Source: Nostoc sp. C052 (GTDB lineage Bacteria > Cyanobacteriota > Cyanobacteriia > Cyanobacteriales > Nostocaceae). From it: a DNA stretch of 64,000 nt. Each line of letters begins with the position of its first letter. Positions within the stretch are counted from its first letter, which is position 1. The position numbers and the translations under genes were made by a program. Under the pieces are notes generated by a model. It did not search any database, was not told the origin of the DNA, and was given only the letters and a program-made list of their open reading frames with translations. The stretch spans positions 3,286,001 to 3,350,000 of the forward strand of contig NZ_CP040272.1 in NCBI RefSeq assembly GCF_013393905.1, in the 5' to 3' direction. Of this stretch, positions 16,221 to 24,969 are shown piece by piece.

Positions 16221-16373
16221 AAAATCCTCCTGTTACGGTAAAGGCTCAATCTCTGAAATTAGAAAAACTACTGACTCACACAATAGACTTCTTGCATAAG
16301 TCGGGTAAAGGGTAAGGGTTAAAGGGAAAAGGGATAGAATTAACATTCCCCTTTAACCTTTCCCCCTTTCCCC

Positions 16374-16404
16374 ACCTCTTGCAAAAGGCACTTTTGCAAG
16401 AGGT
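16374..16404. repeat. perfect 14-bp-arm hairpin upstream of the UAAP1 gene
   Basis: ACCTCTTGCAAAAG, loop GCA, CTTTTGCAAGAGGT. It follows a run of CCCCTTTAACCTTTCCC units. It lies about 155 bases before the UAAP1 start, in the spacer shared with the response-regulator gene. It is probably an interspersed hairpin rather than an operator. Confidence 0.6.
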
Positions 16405-16441
16405 CTAATAAAGCCCAGGAGATTGCCAAGACATTACGATA

Positions 16442-16565
16442 AGGGACTTCCAAATAAAAAAATATTCAATTAACTCTTGTGGTGTGGGCGACACGAGAGC
16501 CATATTGTGGGGCGGGCAAGATGCCCACCCCACAATATTGGATAATTTATTTCTTGGAGTTCCCT
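16442..16565. repeat. interspersed repeat, family A (best-preserved copy)
   Basis: The ends AGGGACTTCCAA and TTGGAGTTCCCT are inverted, with only the CTT/AGT positions mismatched. The inner AATATTCAATTAACTCTTGTGG and CCACCCCACAATATTGG match 6494-6616. It ends five bases before the stop of the response-regulator gene. Confidence 0.8.
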
Positions 16566-16570
16566 AACGA

Positions 16571-18868
16571 TTAAAAATTATGCCCAGCGGCAACTTGGTA
16601 TAGTGATTGGATCGTTAGTCCATCACTGGGGTATTCAACTACAGCAAAATTACATATTACCTGAAAGCGATCGCCATCGAAGGCTGTAAATATCTGCTGG
16701 CGGAGGGTAGTTAAAATGTCGTTAAGGCGATCGCTGATTTCTATTTTGGTTAACCCAGAAACTCCCATAACAAATTCACCATTACCCCAATAACCCAGCA
16801 CTTCACCACTGCAAAATCCCAGTTGAAATAAACGACTCCATCTTTGTAATACCTGGTTGCCAGCCTGATGACCATATTTAATATTAATTTGCCGAAAATC
16901 AGTCACGCTTAAGATCGCCAAGCAAACAGATTGCTGATTTGTCTCGGCTTGAGCAATTAGATGCTGTAAGTCGCGGTTAGACTGAAACTGATTTGCTAAT
17001 CCGGTTAAAGAATCTTTGCTAGAAAGGGACTGTAGTAAACGGCTGCGTTCTAAGCGATGGGTAATGCGCGCCAACAATTCTGCCCCAACAACAGGTTTAA
17101 CCACATAATCATCGGCTCCCACAGCAAACACTTGCTGCACAGTTTCCATCTCTCGGTGAGCAGTCAGAAACACAATTGGTAATTCTTGCCATCGGGGATC
17201 GGTACGAACTGCTCGGCAAAGTTCAATACCAGTTATATGAGGCATTTCTACATCCAAAATCAACAAATCTGGTGTAGTAGATTGCAGTACTTCCCAAAAA
17301 CGTAGCGGATTCTCTAATCCGGTCATTCGTATACCCCAAGGTTCTAACATTGGGCGCAGTGTTGCTAAAATTAGCGGGTCGTCATCTACTACTAGTATAT
17401 TTACCCGTAAAGAACGAGTCCGTTGTAATAGTTGAGATGAAACATCCCAAACCTGAGCAGCTGTTACAGGCTTAACCAAAAAACCCCGCGCCCCGTATTG
17501 AGCTAATGTTACCCGTTCTACTAACTCATCAGTGGCAGCCAGCACGAGAACAGGTACGGGTGGGGTACGTGTTGCTAAGTCCGAAAGTAATGCCAAGCTT
17601 TCTTTGCGCCACCCGGCATCATCGACATTTAAGACTACTAAATCAGGTGATGTGGTTTGTAGAAAGTTTTTTGCCTCCTCTAAGTTGGAGATTTGCTGCC
17701 AGCCCTCAACCAGTTGTTGCAGCTGATCACCTAGTTGTGGATTGGGGTCAATTAATATCAATCGGGTACTAATTTCGGATGCGATCGCACCTGAAATCTG
17801 ATTATCTGCATTTTGCCCCATCAAATTGATTAAGCTACCCAAATCTTCAATCAATGACAGCAATTGCCGCTTTTCACCTGCGGCAAAATCACCATCTTTA
17901 CCTAAAATCTGTTCAATTTTCCGCGCTATTTGAGTGCCATTGTCTTGCTCAAACATTCCCAAGACACCAGCTAGTTTGTGCGCCTCTCGTTCTGCCGATT
18001 GGCGTAATTCTTTAGTCAGCGTTTTACGAGATAATGCTGCCGCTAATTCTTGCAATACCGTCAACCGCTGCACCATCAACCCCTGATATTGCTGCCACAA
18101 GCCCCCCATTGCTTGCTGAAACTGCTGTTCAACATCACGACTAGGGATTTGAGATTTTTCTTTTTCCCCCTGCTCCCTGCGCCCTGCTCCCTCTCCTCTT
18201 CCAGGATTCAACCGATACCCCAAACCATAAACATTTTCAATCCAGTCTACTGCTCCAGCCGCTTTCAACTTTTGCCGTAAGTATTTAATGTGTGATTTTA
18301 CAGTCTCTTCTTGGGGTGGATCGTCAAAAGTCCACAGGTGTTCAATGATATCCCCCCGACTAAAAACCCGCGATGGATTCCGTAGAAATAGTTCTAGTAA
18401 GCTGTATTCTTTGGCTGTTAATTCTAGCAGTTTGTTGTTATATTTAACCTCGCAACTACTGGGGTCTAGTCGTAGTGCGCCTACTTCCAGTATTGGGGTA
18501 CGGGGGCGATCGCCCCGACGGATTAGCGCCCGTATCCGTGCTTGCAGTTCTTCCAAATCTAAAGGTTTGATCAGATAATCGTCCGCACCTGCATCGAGTC
18601 CCTGAATCCGCTCTCTATTACCATCTTTCGCTGTCATCAGCAAAATGGGAGTGAAACAACCACTAGAACGCAATCGCTGACACAATGAAATACCGTCCAG
18701 TTTCGGAAGTCCGACATCTATTAGGAGCAAGTCATAGTTAGTACTTTGCGTGTATTCCCAACCCATTTGTCCGTCTTGTACTACATCAACAACATAGTGT
18801 TGTTTAGTAAGCGACTTCAACAAGACACTTGCTAAAACCTCTTCATCTTCGATTAGCAAGATTCTCAT
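16571..18868 (-). CDS. multidomain response regulator (REC-wHTH-Hpt-REC-REC-degenerate GGDEF)
   Basis: This is a 765-residue protein. REC1 spans 1-120 with phosphoacceptor Asp51 (LLLIDVGLPKLDG). An OmpR/PhoB winged helix lies at about 128-222 (LTAKEYSLLELFLRNP, VYGLGYRLNPG). A charged linker at about 223-245 is followed by an Hpt-like helical domain with AHKLAGVLGMF near 300. REC2 at about 365-480 seems degenerate, with a VVLNVDD core. A canonical REC3 at about 490-610 has LLILDVEMPHITG. The C-terminal GGDEF fold has its signature changed to GNGEF, so diguanylate cyclase activity is doubtful. The linker is translated from a CTCCCTGC-type simple repeat also found in spacers. The wHTH implies DNA binding, so this is a transcription factor integrating several phosphorelay inputs. 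Its partner kinase is not adjacent. Confidence 0.88.
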   Translation of the reverse strand: MRILLIEDEEVLASVLLKSLTKQHYVVDVVQDGQMGWEYTQSTNYDLLLIDVGLPKLDGISLCQRLRSSGCFTPILLMTAKDGNRERIQGLDAGADDYLIKPLDLEELQARIRALIRRGDRPRTPILEVGALRLDPSSCEVKYNNKLLELTAKEYSLLELFLRNPSRVFSRGDIIEHLWTFDDPPQEETVKSHIKYLRQKLKAAGAVDWIENVYGLGYRLNPGRGEGAGRREQGEKEKSQIPSRDVEQQFQQAMGGLWQQYQGLMVQRLTVLQELAAALSRKTLTKELRQSAEREAHKLAGVLGMFEQDNGTQIARKIEQILGKDGDFAAGEKRQLLSLIEDLGSLINLMGQNADNQISGAIASEISTRLILIDPNPQLGDQLQQLVEGWQQISNLEEAKNFLQTTSPDLVVLNVDDAGWRKESLALLSDLATRTPPVPVLVLAATDELVERVTLAQYGARGFLVKPVTAAQVWDVSSQLLQRTRSLRVNILVVDDDPLILATLRPMLEPWGIRMTGLENPLRFWEVLQSTTPDLLILDVEMPHITGIELCRAVRTDPRWQELPIVFLTAHREMETVQQVFAVGADDYVVKPVVGAELLARITHRLERSRLLQSLSSKDSLTGLANQFQSNRDLQHLIAQAETNQQSVCLAILSVTDFRQINIKYGHQAGNQVLQRWSRLFQLGFCSGEVLGYWGNGEFVMGVSGLTKIEISDRLNDILTTLRQQIFTAFDGDRFQVICNFAVVEYPSDGLTIQSLYQVAAGHNF

Positions 18869-19377
18869 CTCACCCGTCCAAAATATAATTTGCTACTTCA
18901 CCCAAAAAAATAGTACAGTAGGTGGTTATTTTTCTACAAGAAAAAAATATCAGAAGTTAGCCGATTTCAGGAATTGTGTAAAGTTGTTTCAGGAGACAGG
19001 AGGCAGGAGGCAGAAGGAACCTACGTTTGAAAACGTGGGATTGAAGCAAGGACGCTTTGTATCTCGTGCTATGCATCTCGATACAATTCTTCTTTTAAAC
19101 TGGGCTTTATATCCTGCAACTTTAGTTTTCATTTATAGTTCTTTCCTCCTGCCTCCTGCCCTATGACTTGAAAGAGTCATTTACTATTTGTCCCCCTTGT
19201 CCCCCTTGTCCCTCTTTCATACAAGGCTGTAAAACTTGTTTCATCGGGACTGTCTTCTGCCTTTTTTTGTAAAATAATTCTCTTAACCTAATGTTAAAAC
19301 TATTCATCCAAAGGAACGGTTTTGAACTCTAAACTTTCAGTTACCCTGAAATTAATATATAAAAGAGCAATTTTCAA
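18869..19377. other. spacer with simple and inverted repeats
   Basis: No gene seen. It has a purine-rich CAGGAGGCAGGAGGCAGAAGG run at about 18994-19016 and, inverted, TCCTCCTGCCTCCTGCC at about 19143-19160, which could pair across some 125 bases. It also has a TACGTTTGAAAACGTGGG mini-hairpin (about 19021-19040) and three TGTCCCCCT units near 19190-19212. Confidence 0.5.
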
Positions 19378-19848
19378 ATGACCATTTACTTTTATAAGGT
19401 TTGGCAGCCCTATGGCTGTTTTTCTAACTTTTCTCCCCACGGAATCCACATCGAGGGTACTTACTGGCCAACGGTTGAGCATTACTATCAAGCACAAAAG
19501 TTTGTTGGCAGCACAGATGCTGCAATTATACCTCTCATCCATGCCGCTGCCACCCCAGAAGAAGCTGCTATTTTGGGAAGATGTAGCACTCGCCAACTCC
19601 GTCAAGACTGGAATTTGGTCAAAACTCAAATTATGCGAGAGGCCGTACTCAAAAAGTTTCTTACTCATACTGATATTAGAGAAGTTCTCTTGAAGACAGG
19701 TGATGAGATTTTAGTGGAAAACTCCCCAACCGATTCTTTTTGGGGCTGTGGTGCTAATCAAGCCGGTCAAAACTATCTCGGTAAAACTCTCATGAGTGTG
19801 CGTGAAGAAATTCGTAATTTACTATCTTTAACGGTAATTTACGAATAA
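19378..19848 (+). CDS. NADAR family protein (YbiA-like N-glycosidase)
   Basis: This 156-residue protein is a full-length single NADAR domain. The family blocks are plain: YGCFSNFSPH near the N-terminus, TYWPTVEHYYQAQKF about 28-43, and a C-terminal SFWGCGANQAGQNYLGKTLMSVREEIR. Characterised members hydrolyse the N-glycosidic bond of early riboflavin intermediates or remove ADP-ribose from guanine bases; the name comes from a link to NAD/ADP-ribose chemistry. There is no toxin gene beside it, so a housekeeping or damage-control role is the simpler view. It is monocistronic, with AT-rich spacers on both sides. Confidence 0.88.
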   Translation: MTIYFYKVWQPYGCFSNFSPHGIHIEGTYWPTVEHYYQAQKFVGSTDAAIIPLIHAAATPEEAAILGRCSTRQLRQDWNLVKTQIMREAVLKKFLTHTDIREVLLKTGDEILVENSPTDSFWGCGANQAGQNYLGKTLMSVREEIRNLLSLTVIYE

Positions 19849-20400
19849 TTTAATCAAAATAGTCACATTCAATATAAAATCGGCAATTAAACGGGGAATA
19901 TAGAAATTCCCCAGTCAAAAATATTTGAAAAAGTTACCAATAATTTAGTAAGTGGTTTGAAAAAATCTTAATTAATTGAATTAATGGGCAAAAATGATCA
20001 AAAAATATTTTTAATTTCACTAAATTATTTAGGCACTAATTTAAGTGAAATTACTGGAATAGTTTAATGGTTGAGAATATAAAATTAATAAGTGTCAATG
20101 ATTAAAGTTTTCTGAACTTTAGATTTGAGATGATACTTAAAAGTCTTTAACGATACAGCGTTTTGATATCTCTCTAAATCCACTTTAGAAGGGCTACGGG
20201 GATCAAGCAAAATATCTGATGCTTTTCAAATATCCTCTGATCCACTTCCAAAAGTATTTACAATAAGTGTATGCCTCTAGTAATACATTTGTAGGAGAAA
20301 TTTCTGGAAATATGGTTAAAATCAAAGCATTGTAAGTGAGAAATTATTATCAGGGACAATTATATAAAAAATTATACTTAAGTCATGGTATATATCAGCA
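19849..20400. other. AT-rich spacer upstream of the phytochrome gene
   Basis: No ORF supported. An imperfect inverted repeat AATTTCACTAAATTA...TAATTTAAGTGAAATT lies at about 20014-20053. No recognisable promoter or RNA was found. Confidence 0.45.
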
Positions 20401-23154
20401 ATGACACTTAGCAATAAATCAAACGGGTTGCAGCAAAGTTTAGACCAAGAAAGTTTACTGCACCGGATGACAAAACAGATTAGGCGATCGCTCGACCTTC
20501 AAGAGATATTAACCACTACTGTTAGCGAAGTGCGTTTATTTTTGGGTGTAGATCGGGTAAAAGTATATCGCTTTGGTGCTGATGGTAGTGGTGAAGTCAT
20601 TGCTGAATCTATTCATGAGCAACGTCTGCCGTCTTTATTGGGGTTACGCTTTCCAGTTCATGATATTCCAGAAGCCGCCAGAGAGATGTTTTTGTTAGTT
20701 GGGCAACGCTCAATTGTCGATGTGGCAAATGAGAAGATTGGGCTATCGCCTCTACAGTCAAAAGAAACTGGTCAACGTCTACAAACTAATATCTACTATC
20801 GGCAGGTAGACCCATGCCATATTCAATACTTAAAGGCAATGGGCGTACAGTCTTCATTGGTAGTGCCAATTTTACATTGCGATCCACAAGAACAATCAGC
20901 AAAGGCAAAATTGTGGGGATTATTGGTATCTCACCACAGTGAACCGCGAGAGATTTTGAAGCGGGAACTGAAAGTATTGCAGCAAGTTGCTGACCAGGTA
21001 ACGATCGCGATCGCTCAAAGTAATATACTCACCACAGCCCACGCCAAGCAAGAGCGAGAAGCTACTATTAATCGAGTTACCACACTATTGCATAAACTGC
21101 CGACAATCCAATTACAGGGAGCGCTAGAAGAAGTTATTGCTGCCTTTAGTGGCATAGGTGGCAGACTTTACATTCAACAGACTGGGGAACTATATACTTG
21201 GGGCGACCAACCAACACTCCCTTACGAATTAGATAATAGTATTCTTGAACAGCATCCTATGTGGCAAAACTGGATGACTGATTGTAAACAAGGTGATATT
21301 TGGTCAACCCCCGACCTATACAAAGAACCACGTTTGCGAATTTTGGCTTTAGCGTTTCGTTCTACTCAAATTCGCGGACTCATGGTGATTCCTCTACATT
21401 ACCGTGAAAAATTTATCGGTGTATTAAGTATTTTTCGCTCTGAATTTGAAACAGAAATCTTATGGGCGGGACGATGCGATCAAAATCGGCGACAACTATT
21501 ACCCCAGGTTTCCTTTGATGTTTGGCGAGAGGAAAAAAAGGGGCAATCACCTGAGTGGAAGCCAGAAGACATCTTATTGGCGCAGGCTTTATACGAGCAT
21601 TTCTCAATGGCAATTGAGCAACAGCAAATTTATAAACAGGTACAAGCCCTGAATGCCAACCTAGAACAGCAAGTGCAAGAGCAAACTGCTGAACTTGAAA
21701 AATCATTATTGTTTACCAAAGTACTCAAGCAAGTTACAGAGCATATTCGCCGGACATTAGACTTACAGACAACCCTACAAAGTATCGTTCGGGAAGTCCG
21801 TCCCCTACTAAATTCTGACCGGGTGCTGATTTTTGAACTGAAGAGTAAATCGGTAATTGTAGAAGAAATTAATGGCGATTGGCAGTCAGTTATGGGAGTG
21901 AATGCACCACCAGAATGCTTTCCTGATGACTACACCCGTCTATACTTTCAAGGCCGGGTACGGGCAATTAACAACGTTGCAGCAGCTTCTTTAAGTGATT
22001 GTCATCGAGAGTTTTTGGAGAGTCTGCAAGTGCAAGCAAACTTAATAGTTCCGATTAATATAGGTATGGAACTATGGGGTTTATTAATTGCCCATGAATG
22101 TGAAGCTCCCAGAAATTGGCAAGATGCAGAAATTGATTTATTGCAACAGTTAGGAGATCAAGCTGCGATCGCTATTCAACAAGCACAACTCTACAAACAA
22201 ACCTATGATGCTGAAATTGCAGCCAGAAATCAAGCTGTTCAGGTAGAGCATACCCTACGTGAACTCCAAGAAACACAGACAAGATTGGTTCAGACCGAAA
22301 AAATGTCTGGTTTAGGACAGTTGATAGCAGGTATCGCTCACGAAATCAATAATCCCGTTAACTTTATTTACGGTAATCTCTGCCATGCCAGTGACTACAC
22401 CGAACAACTCCTAGAAATTTTACGTCTCTACCAGCTACACTATCCCCATCCCCATCCTGAAATTAGCGCTGCGATCGAAGCGATCGATTTTGAATTTTTG
22501 GTAGAAGACCTTCCCAAAATCCTGACATCAATGCAAGTAGGAAGCGATCGCATCCGTTCAATAGTGTTGTCGTTACGCAATTTTTCTCGCTTAGATGAGG
22601 CTGAAAACAAGCGCGTAGACATTCATGAAGGTCTTGACAACACCTTATTAATTTTGCAACATCGGCTGAAAGGAAATGCTGGATCTCCACGCATTGAGAT
22701 CATCAAAGACTATGGCAACATCCCACGGGTAGAATGCTATGCCGGTCAAATGAATCAGGTATTCATGAATATTTTCAGCAATGCCATAGATGCTTTGGGA
22801 GTGGCGAGTCGTCAGTGGGAAGCAGGGAATGGCAATGAGGGAGATCAGGAGAATAACTCATGCCCAATTCCAACTATTCAGATTTCTACTAAAGCTTCAG
22901 TAGACAACTCTCGTCTGTTGATTCGTATTAGTGATAATGGGCCTGGAATGACTGAAGAGGTGAAAAGGCGAATTTTTGACCCGTTTTACACTACCAAACC
23001 CGTGGGCAAGGGTACAGGTTTGGGACTGTCAATTAGCTATCAGATTATTGTCGAAAAACATGGGGGAATAATGGAGTGCATTTCAGAACCAGGCAAAGGT
23101 ACAGAGTTCTGGATTGAGATTCCCATTAAGCCTCCAGCCAAAATAGTTAACTAA
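20401..23154 (+). CDS. knotless phytochrome-type sensor histidine kinase (GAF-PHY-GAF-HisKA-HATPase)
   Basis: This is a 917-residue soluble protein with no N-terminal PAS, so it is of the Cph2 rather than Cph1 kind. The GAF domain (about 15-210) carries PVHDIPEAARE (the phytochrome DIP motif, Asp88) and PCHIQYLKAMGV, with Cys139 as predicted bilin attachment site and His140 beside it. A PHY domain at about 220-415 is recognised by its tongue: WAG at 355-357 and VSF at 370-372 followed by DVWRE. The usual PRxSF arginine is Gln here (PQVSF). A second GAF at about 440-600 has PECF and SDCH cysteines 28 residues apart. The kinase region has IAHEINNPVNFIYGNL (His647), N box NIFSNAIDAL and GKGTGLGLSISYQI. 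It is probably a red/far-red light sensor kinase; no receiver gene is adjacent. Confidence 0.9.
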   Translation: MTLSNKSNGLQQSLDQESLLHRMTKQIRRSLDLQEILTTTVSEVRLFLGVDRVKVYRFGADGSGEVIAESIHEQRLPSLLGLRFPVHDIPEAAREMFLLVGQRSIVDVANEKIGLSPLQSKETGQRLQTNIYYRQVDPCHIQYLKAMGVQSSLVVPILHCDPQEQSAKAKLWGLLVSHHSEPREILKRELKVLQQVADQVTIAIAQSNILTTAHAKQEREATINRVTTLLHKLPTIQLQGALEEVIAAFSGIGGRLYIQQTGELYTWGDQPTLPYELDNSILEQHPMWQNWMTDCKQGDIWSTPDLYKEPRLRILALAFRSTQIRGLMVIPLHYREKFIGVLSIFRSEFETEILWAGRCDQNRRQLLPQVSFDVWREEKKGQSPEWKPEDILLAQALYEHFSMAIEQQQIYKQVQALNANLEQQVQEQTAELEKSLLFTKVLKQVTEHIRRTLDLQTTLQSIVREVRPLLNSDRVLIFELKSKSVIVEEINGDWQSVMGVNAPPECFPDDYTRLYFQGRVRAINNVAAASLSDCHREFLESLQVQANLIVPINIGMELWGLLIAHECEAPRNWQDAEIDLLQQLGDQAAIAIQQAQLYKQTYDAEIAARNQAVQVEHTLRELQETQTRLVQTEKMSGLGQLIAGIAHEINNPVNFIYGNLCHASDYTEQLLEILRLYQLHYPHPHPEISAAIEAIDFEFLVEDLPKILTSMQVGSDRIRSIVLSLRNFSRLDEAENKRVDIHEGLDNTLLILQHRLKGNAGSPRIEIIKDYGNIPRVECYAGQMNQVFMNIFSNAIDALGVASRQWEAGNGNEGDQENNSCPIPTIQISTKASVDNSRLLIRISDNGPGMTEEVKRRIFDPFYTTKPVGKGTGLGLSISYQIIVEKHGGIMECISEPGKGTEFWIEIPIKPPAKIVN

Positions 23155-23608
23155 AGGTAGAGGAGGTAGGGGCGAGGGGCACTGGCATTGGTGTCAACTT
23201 AAGCTAAAACTCCTTTAAAACCTCGTTTCAAGCCTCCGGCTGGAAACGCTGCTCCTGGCGGCTCTGCCGCGAGTCTTGAGGCGGCAGCCTCAACGACGGG
23301 CATTCCCAGTCGGAGACTGGGAACGAGGCAATCTCAAAGCTAGTTCTAGACTTGCTTTCACGCAAAGTTGAGACAAATGATGGCATTGGTGTCAACTTAA
23401 GCAAAAGATGTAATCAATGTTATTAATAATAATTCAATAAATATACTTAGAATTTTAAAATATAAGTATAAAACTTAAGTGTTTATGATGATTTTTTTAA
23501 GCATTGAAATAATTGAGTAAAAAATCATCTTCAGGTAATGACGATCATTGATTACAAGTATTAACCTGTGAATATGCAGATTAATGAAAATATCAAAAAA
23601 TAAGCAAC
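23155..23608. other. spacer with a 22-bp direct repeat and inserted repeat block
   Basis: TGGCATTGGTGTCAACTTAAGC occurs at 23183-23204 and again at 23381-23402. Between them lie GC-rich hairpin-prone sequence (GGCGGCTCTGCCGC; GAGGCGGCAGCCTC) and a TTCCCAGTCGGAGACTGGGAACGAG palindrome (about 23306-23330) related to the segments near 1369 and 6813. No gene seen; the last 200 bases are AT-rich. Confidence 0.6.
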
Positions 23609-24556
23609 ATGGCTAAAATTATTATTACTGGAGCCGCTGGCTTTATTGGCTCTCATCTTGCAGAAACATTGCTGCAACAAGGGGAAGAAGTGATCGGGAT
23701 TGATGAATTCAATGATTACTACGATCCGATGTTAAAGTTTAAAAATATTGCACACTTACATCAGTCACCTGGCTTTACTTTAATTGAAGGAGATATGCAG
23801 TTTTTAGATTGGCAGCAACTCCTAAAAGATGTTGATGTCGTTTACCATCAAGCCGCCCAAGCAGGTGTTAGAGCAAGTTGGGGGAAATCTTTTCGAGGTT
23901 ATACAGAACGAAATATTAATGCTACACAAGTTTTGCTAGAAGCAGCTAAGGATGCTAAACAACTGAAAAGGTTAGTGTTTGCTTCTTCATCAAGTGTATA
24001 TGGTGATGCGGAAACATTACCTACCCATGAGAGAATTTGTCCTCAACCAGTTTCTCCTTACGGCATTACGAAGCTAGCAGCGGAGTTTTTATGTGAAGTG
24101 TATCACAAAAACTTTGGCGTACCCTGTGTGGCATTGCGTTATTTCACAGTTTATGGCCCTAAACAGCGCCCAGATATGGCATTTAATAAGTTTTTTAAAT
24201 CCATTTTGCAAGATGAGGCGATTCCTATTTACGGCGATGGACAGCAAACGCGGGAGTTTACCTTTGTTAGTGATATCATTGCCGCTAATTTAGCAGCCGC
24301 CACCGCACCCGAAGCCGTGGGAGAAATCTTTAATATCGGTGGTGGTAGCAGAGTAGTTTTAGCAGAAGTATTGGATACGATTGAAGAAATTATCGGGAAA
24401 CCAATTAAAAGAAACCACATAGAAAAGGCGATAGGAGATGCCCGTCACACGGCTGCTGATGTATCTAAAGCGCAGAAACTCCTGGGATATCAGCCGCAAG
24501 TTTCCCTGAGAGAGGGTTTGACACGGGAATGGGAGTGGATTAAGTCATTGTATTGA
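23609..24556 (+). CDS. NAD-dependent sugar-nucleotide epimerase/dehydratase
   Basis: This 315-residue extended SDR enzyme has the NAD-binding ITGAAGFIGSHLAE at the N-terminus, an SSSSVYGDA strand with catalytic Ser, YGITKLAAE (Tyr and Lys of the YxxxK pair), and the substrate-side LRYFTVYGPKQRPDMA, GDGQQTREFTFVSD and NIGGGSRVVL blocks. The RPDMA segment is typical of the UDP-glucuronate/UDP-glucose 4-epimerase branch. It probably supplies a sugar nucleotide for exopolysaccharide or heterocyst-envelope glycans. There are no glycosyltransferases next to it, so the exact sugar is open. Confidence 0.88.
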   Translation: MAKIIITGAAGFIGSHLAETLLQQGEEVIGIDEFNDYYDPMLKFKNIAHLHQSPGFTLIEGDMQFLDWQQLLKDVDVVYHQAAQAGVRASWGKSFRGYTERNINATQVLLEAAKDAKQLKRLVFASSSSVYGDAETLPTHERICPQPVSPYGITKLAAEFLCEVYHKNFGVPCVALRYFTVYGPKQRPDMAFNKFFKSILQDEAIPIYGDGQQTREFTFVSDIIAANLAAATAPEAVGEIFNIGGGSRVVLAEVLDTIEEIIGKPIKRNHIEKAIGDARHTAADVSKAQKLLGYQPQVSLREGLTREWEWIKSLY

Positions 24557-24792
24557 CTGCTCTAATTTTAGCTACCAACCAATAGATTCTAGAAATGGTA
24601 GCTTTTGTGGATTGAGCATCTCATTAATCTTGAAATTTTATCTTGTTGTCACAGATTTATCTTTGCCCTTGATTGAGTTATTGACACCTTTCAAAACTAA
24701 CTCTATTTGAGTAAGCATCATAGCCAACAATTAAAAGAGCAAGGATAAATGACAGCGATCGCTCTCCTCGATGCGCCTATTGTGCCAATACT

Positions 24793-24877
24793 GTTCGGTT
24801 AAAGCAAGAGACGCGATGAATCGCCGTCAAGACAAAAGACTGATTCTTGTAGAGACGGCAATTTATCGCGTCTTTGT
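24793..24877. repeat. interspersed palindromic repeat, family B
   Basis: GTTCGGTTAAAGCAAGAGACGCGATGAATCGCCGTC and TTGTAGAGACGGCAATTTATCGCGTCTTTGTG nearly repeat the copy around 14536-14622. It occupies most of the 413-base spacer between the epimerase and ribokinase genes; the rest shows nothing distinctive. Confidence 0.8.
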
Positions 24878-24969
24878 GAATGATTTATACTCGCTATATT
24901 CTACAAAACAGGCGATCGCCTCATAATATATCAATCGAAATAACTTTAAGCTCAATAAAAATCAGTATT

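Noticed and set aside
16221..16570. Guanidine riboswitch upstream of the DUF1989 genes
   Set aside because: I looked for ykkC-like cores and paired ACGR loops and found only a CTCTTGCAAAAG hairpin and repeats. A covariance search would settle it.
24880..24969. Longer ribokinase start
   Set aside because: The added 30 residues are unlike any PfkB kinase and the region directly follows a family B repeat; ATG 24970 gives the standard MSIIVFGSINIDL start.
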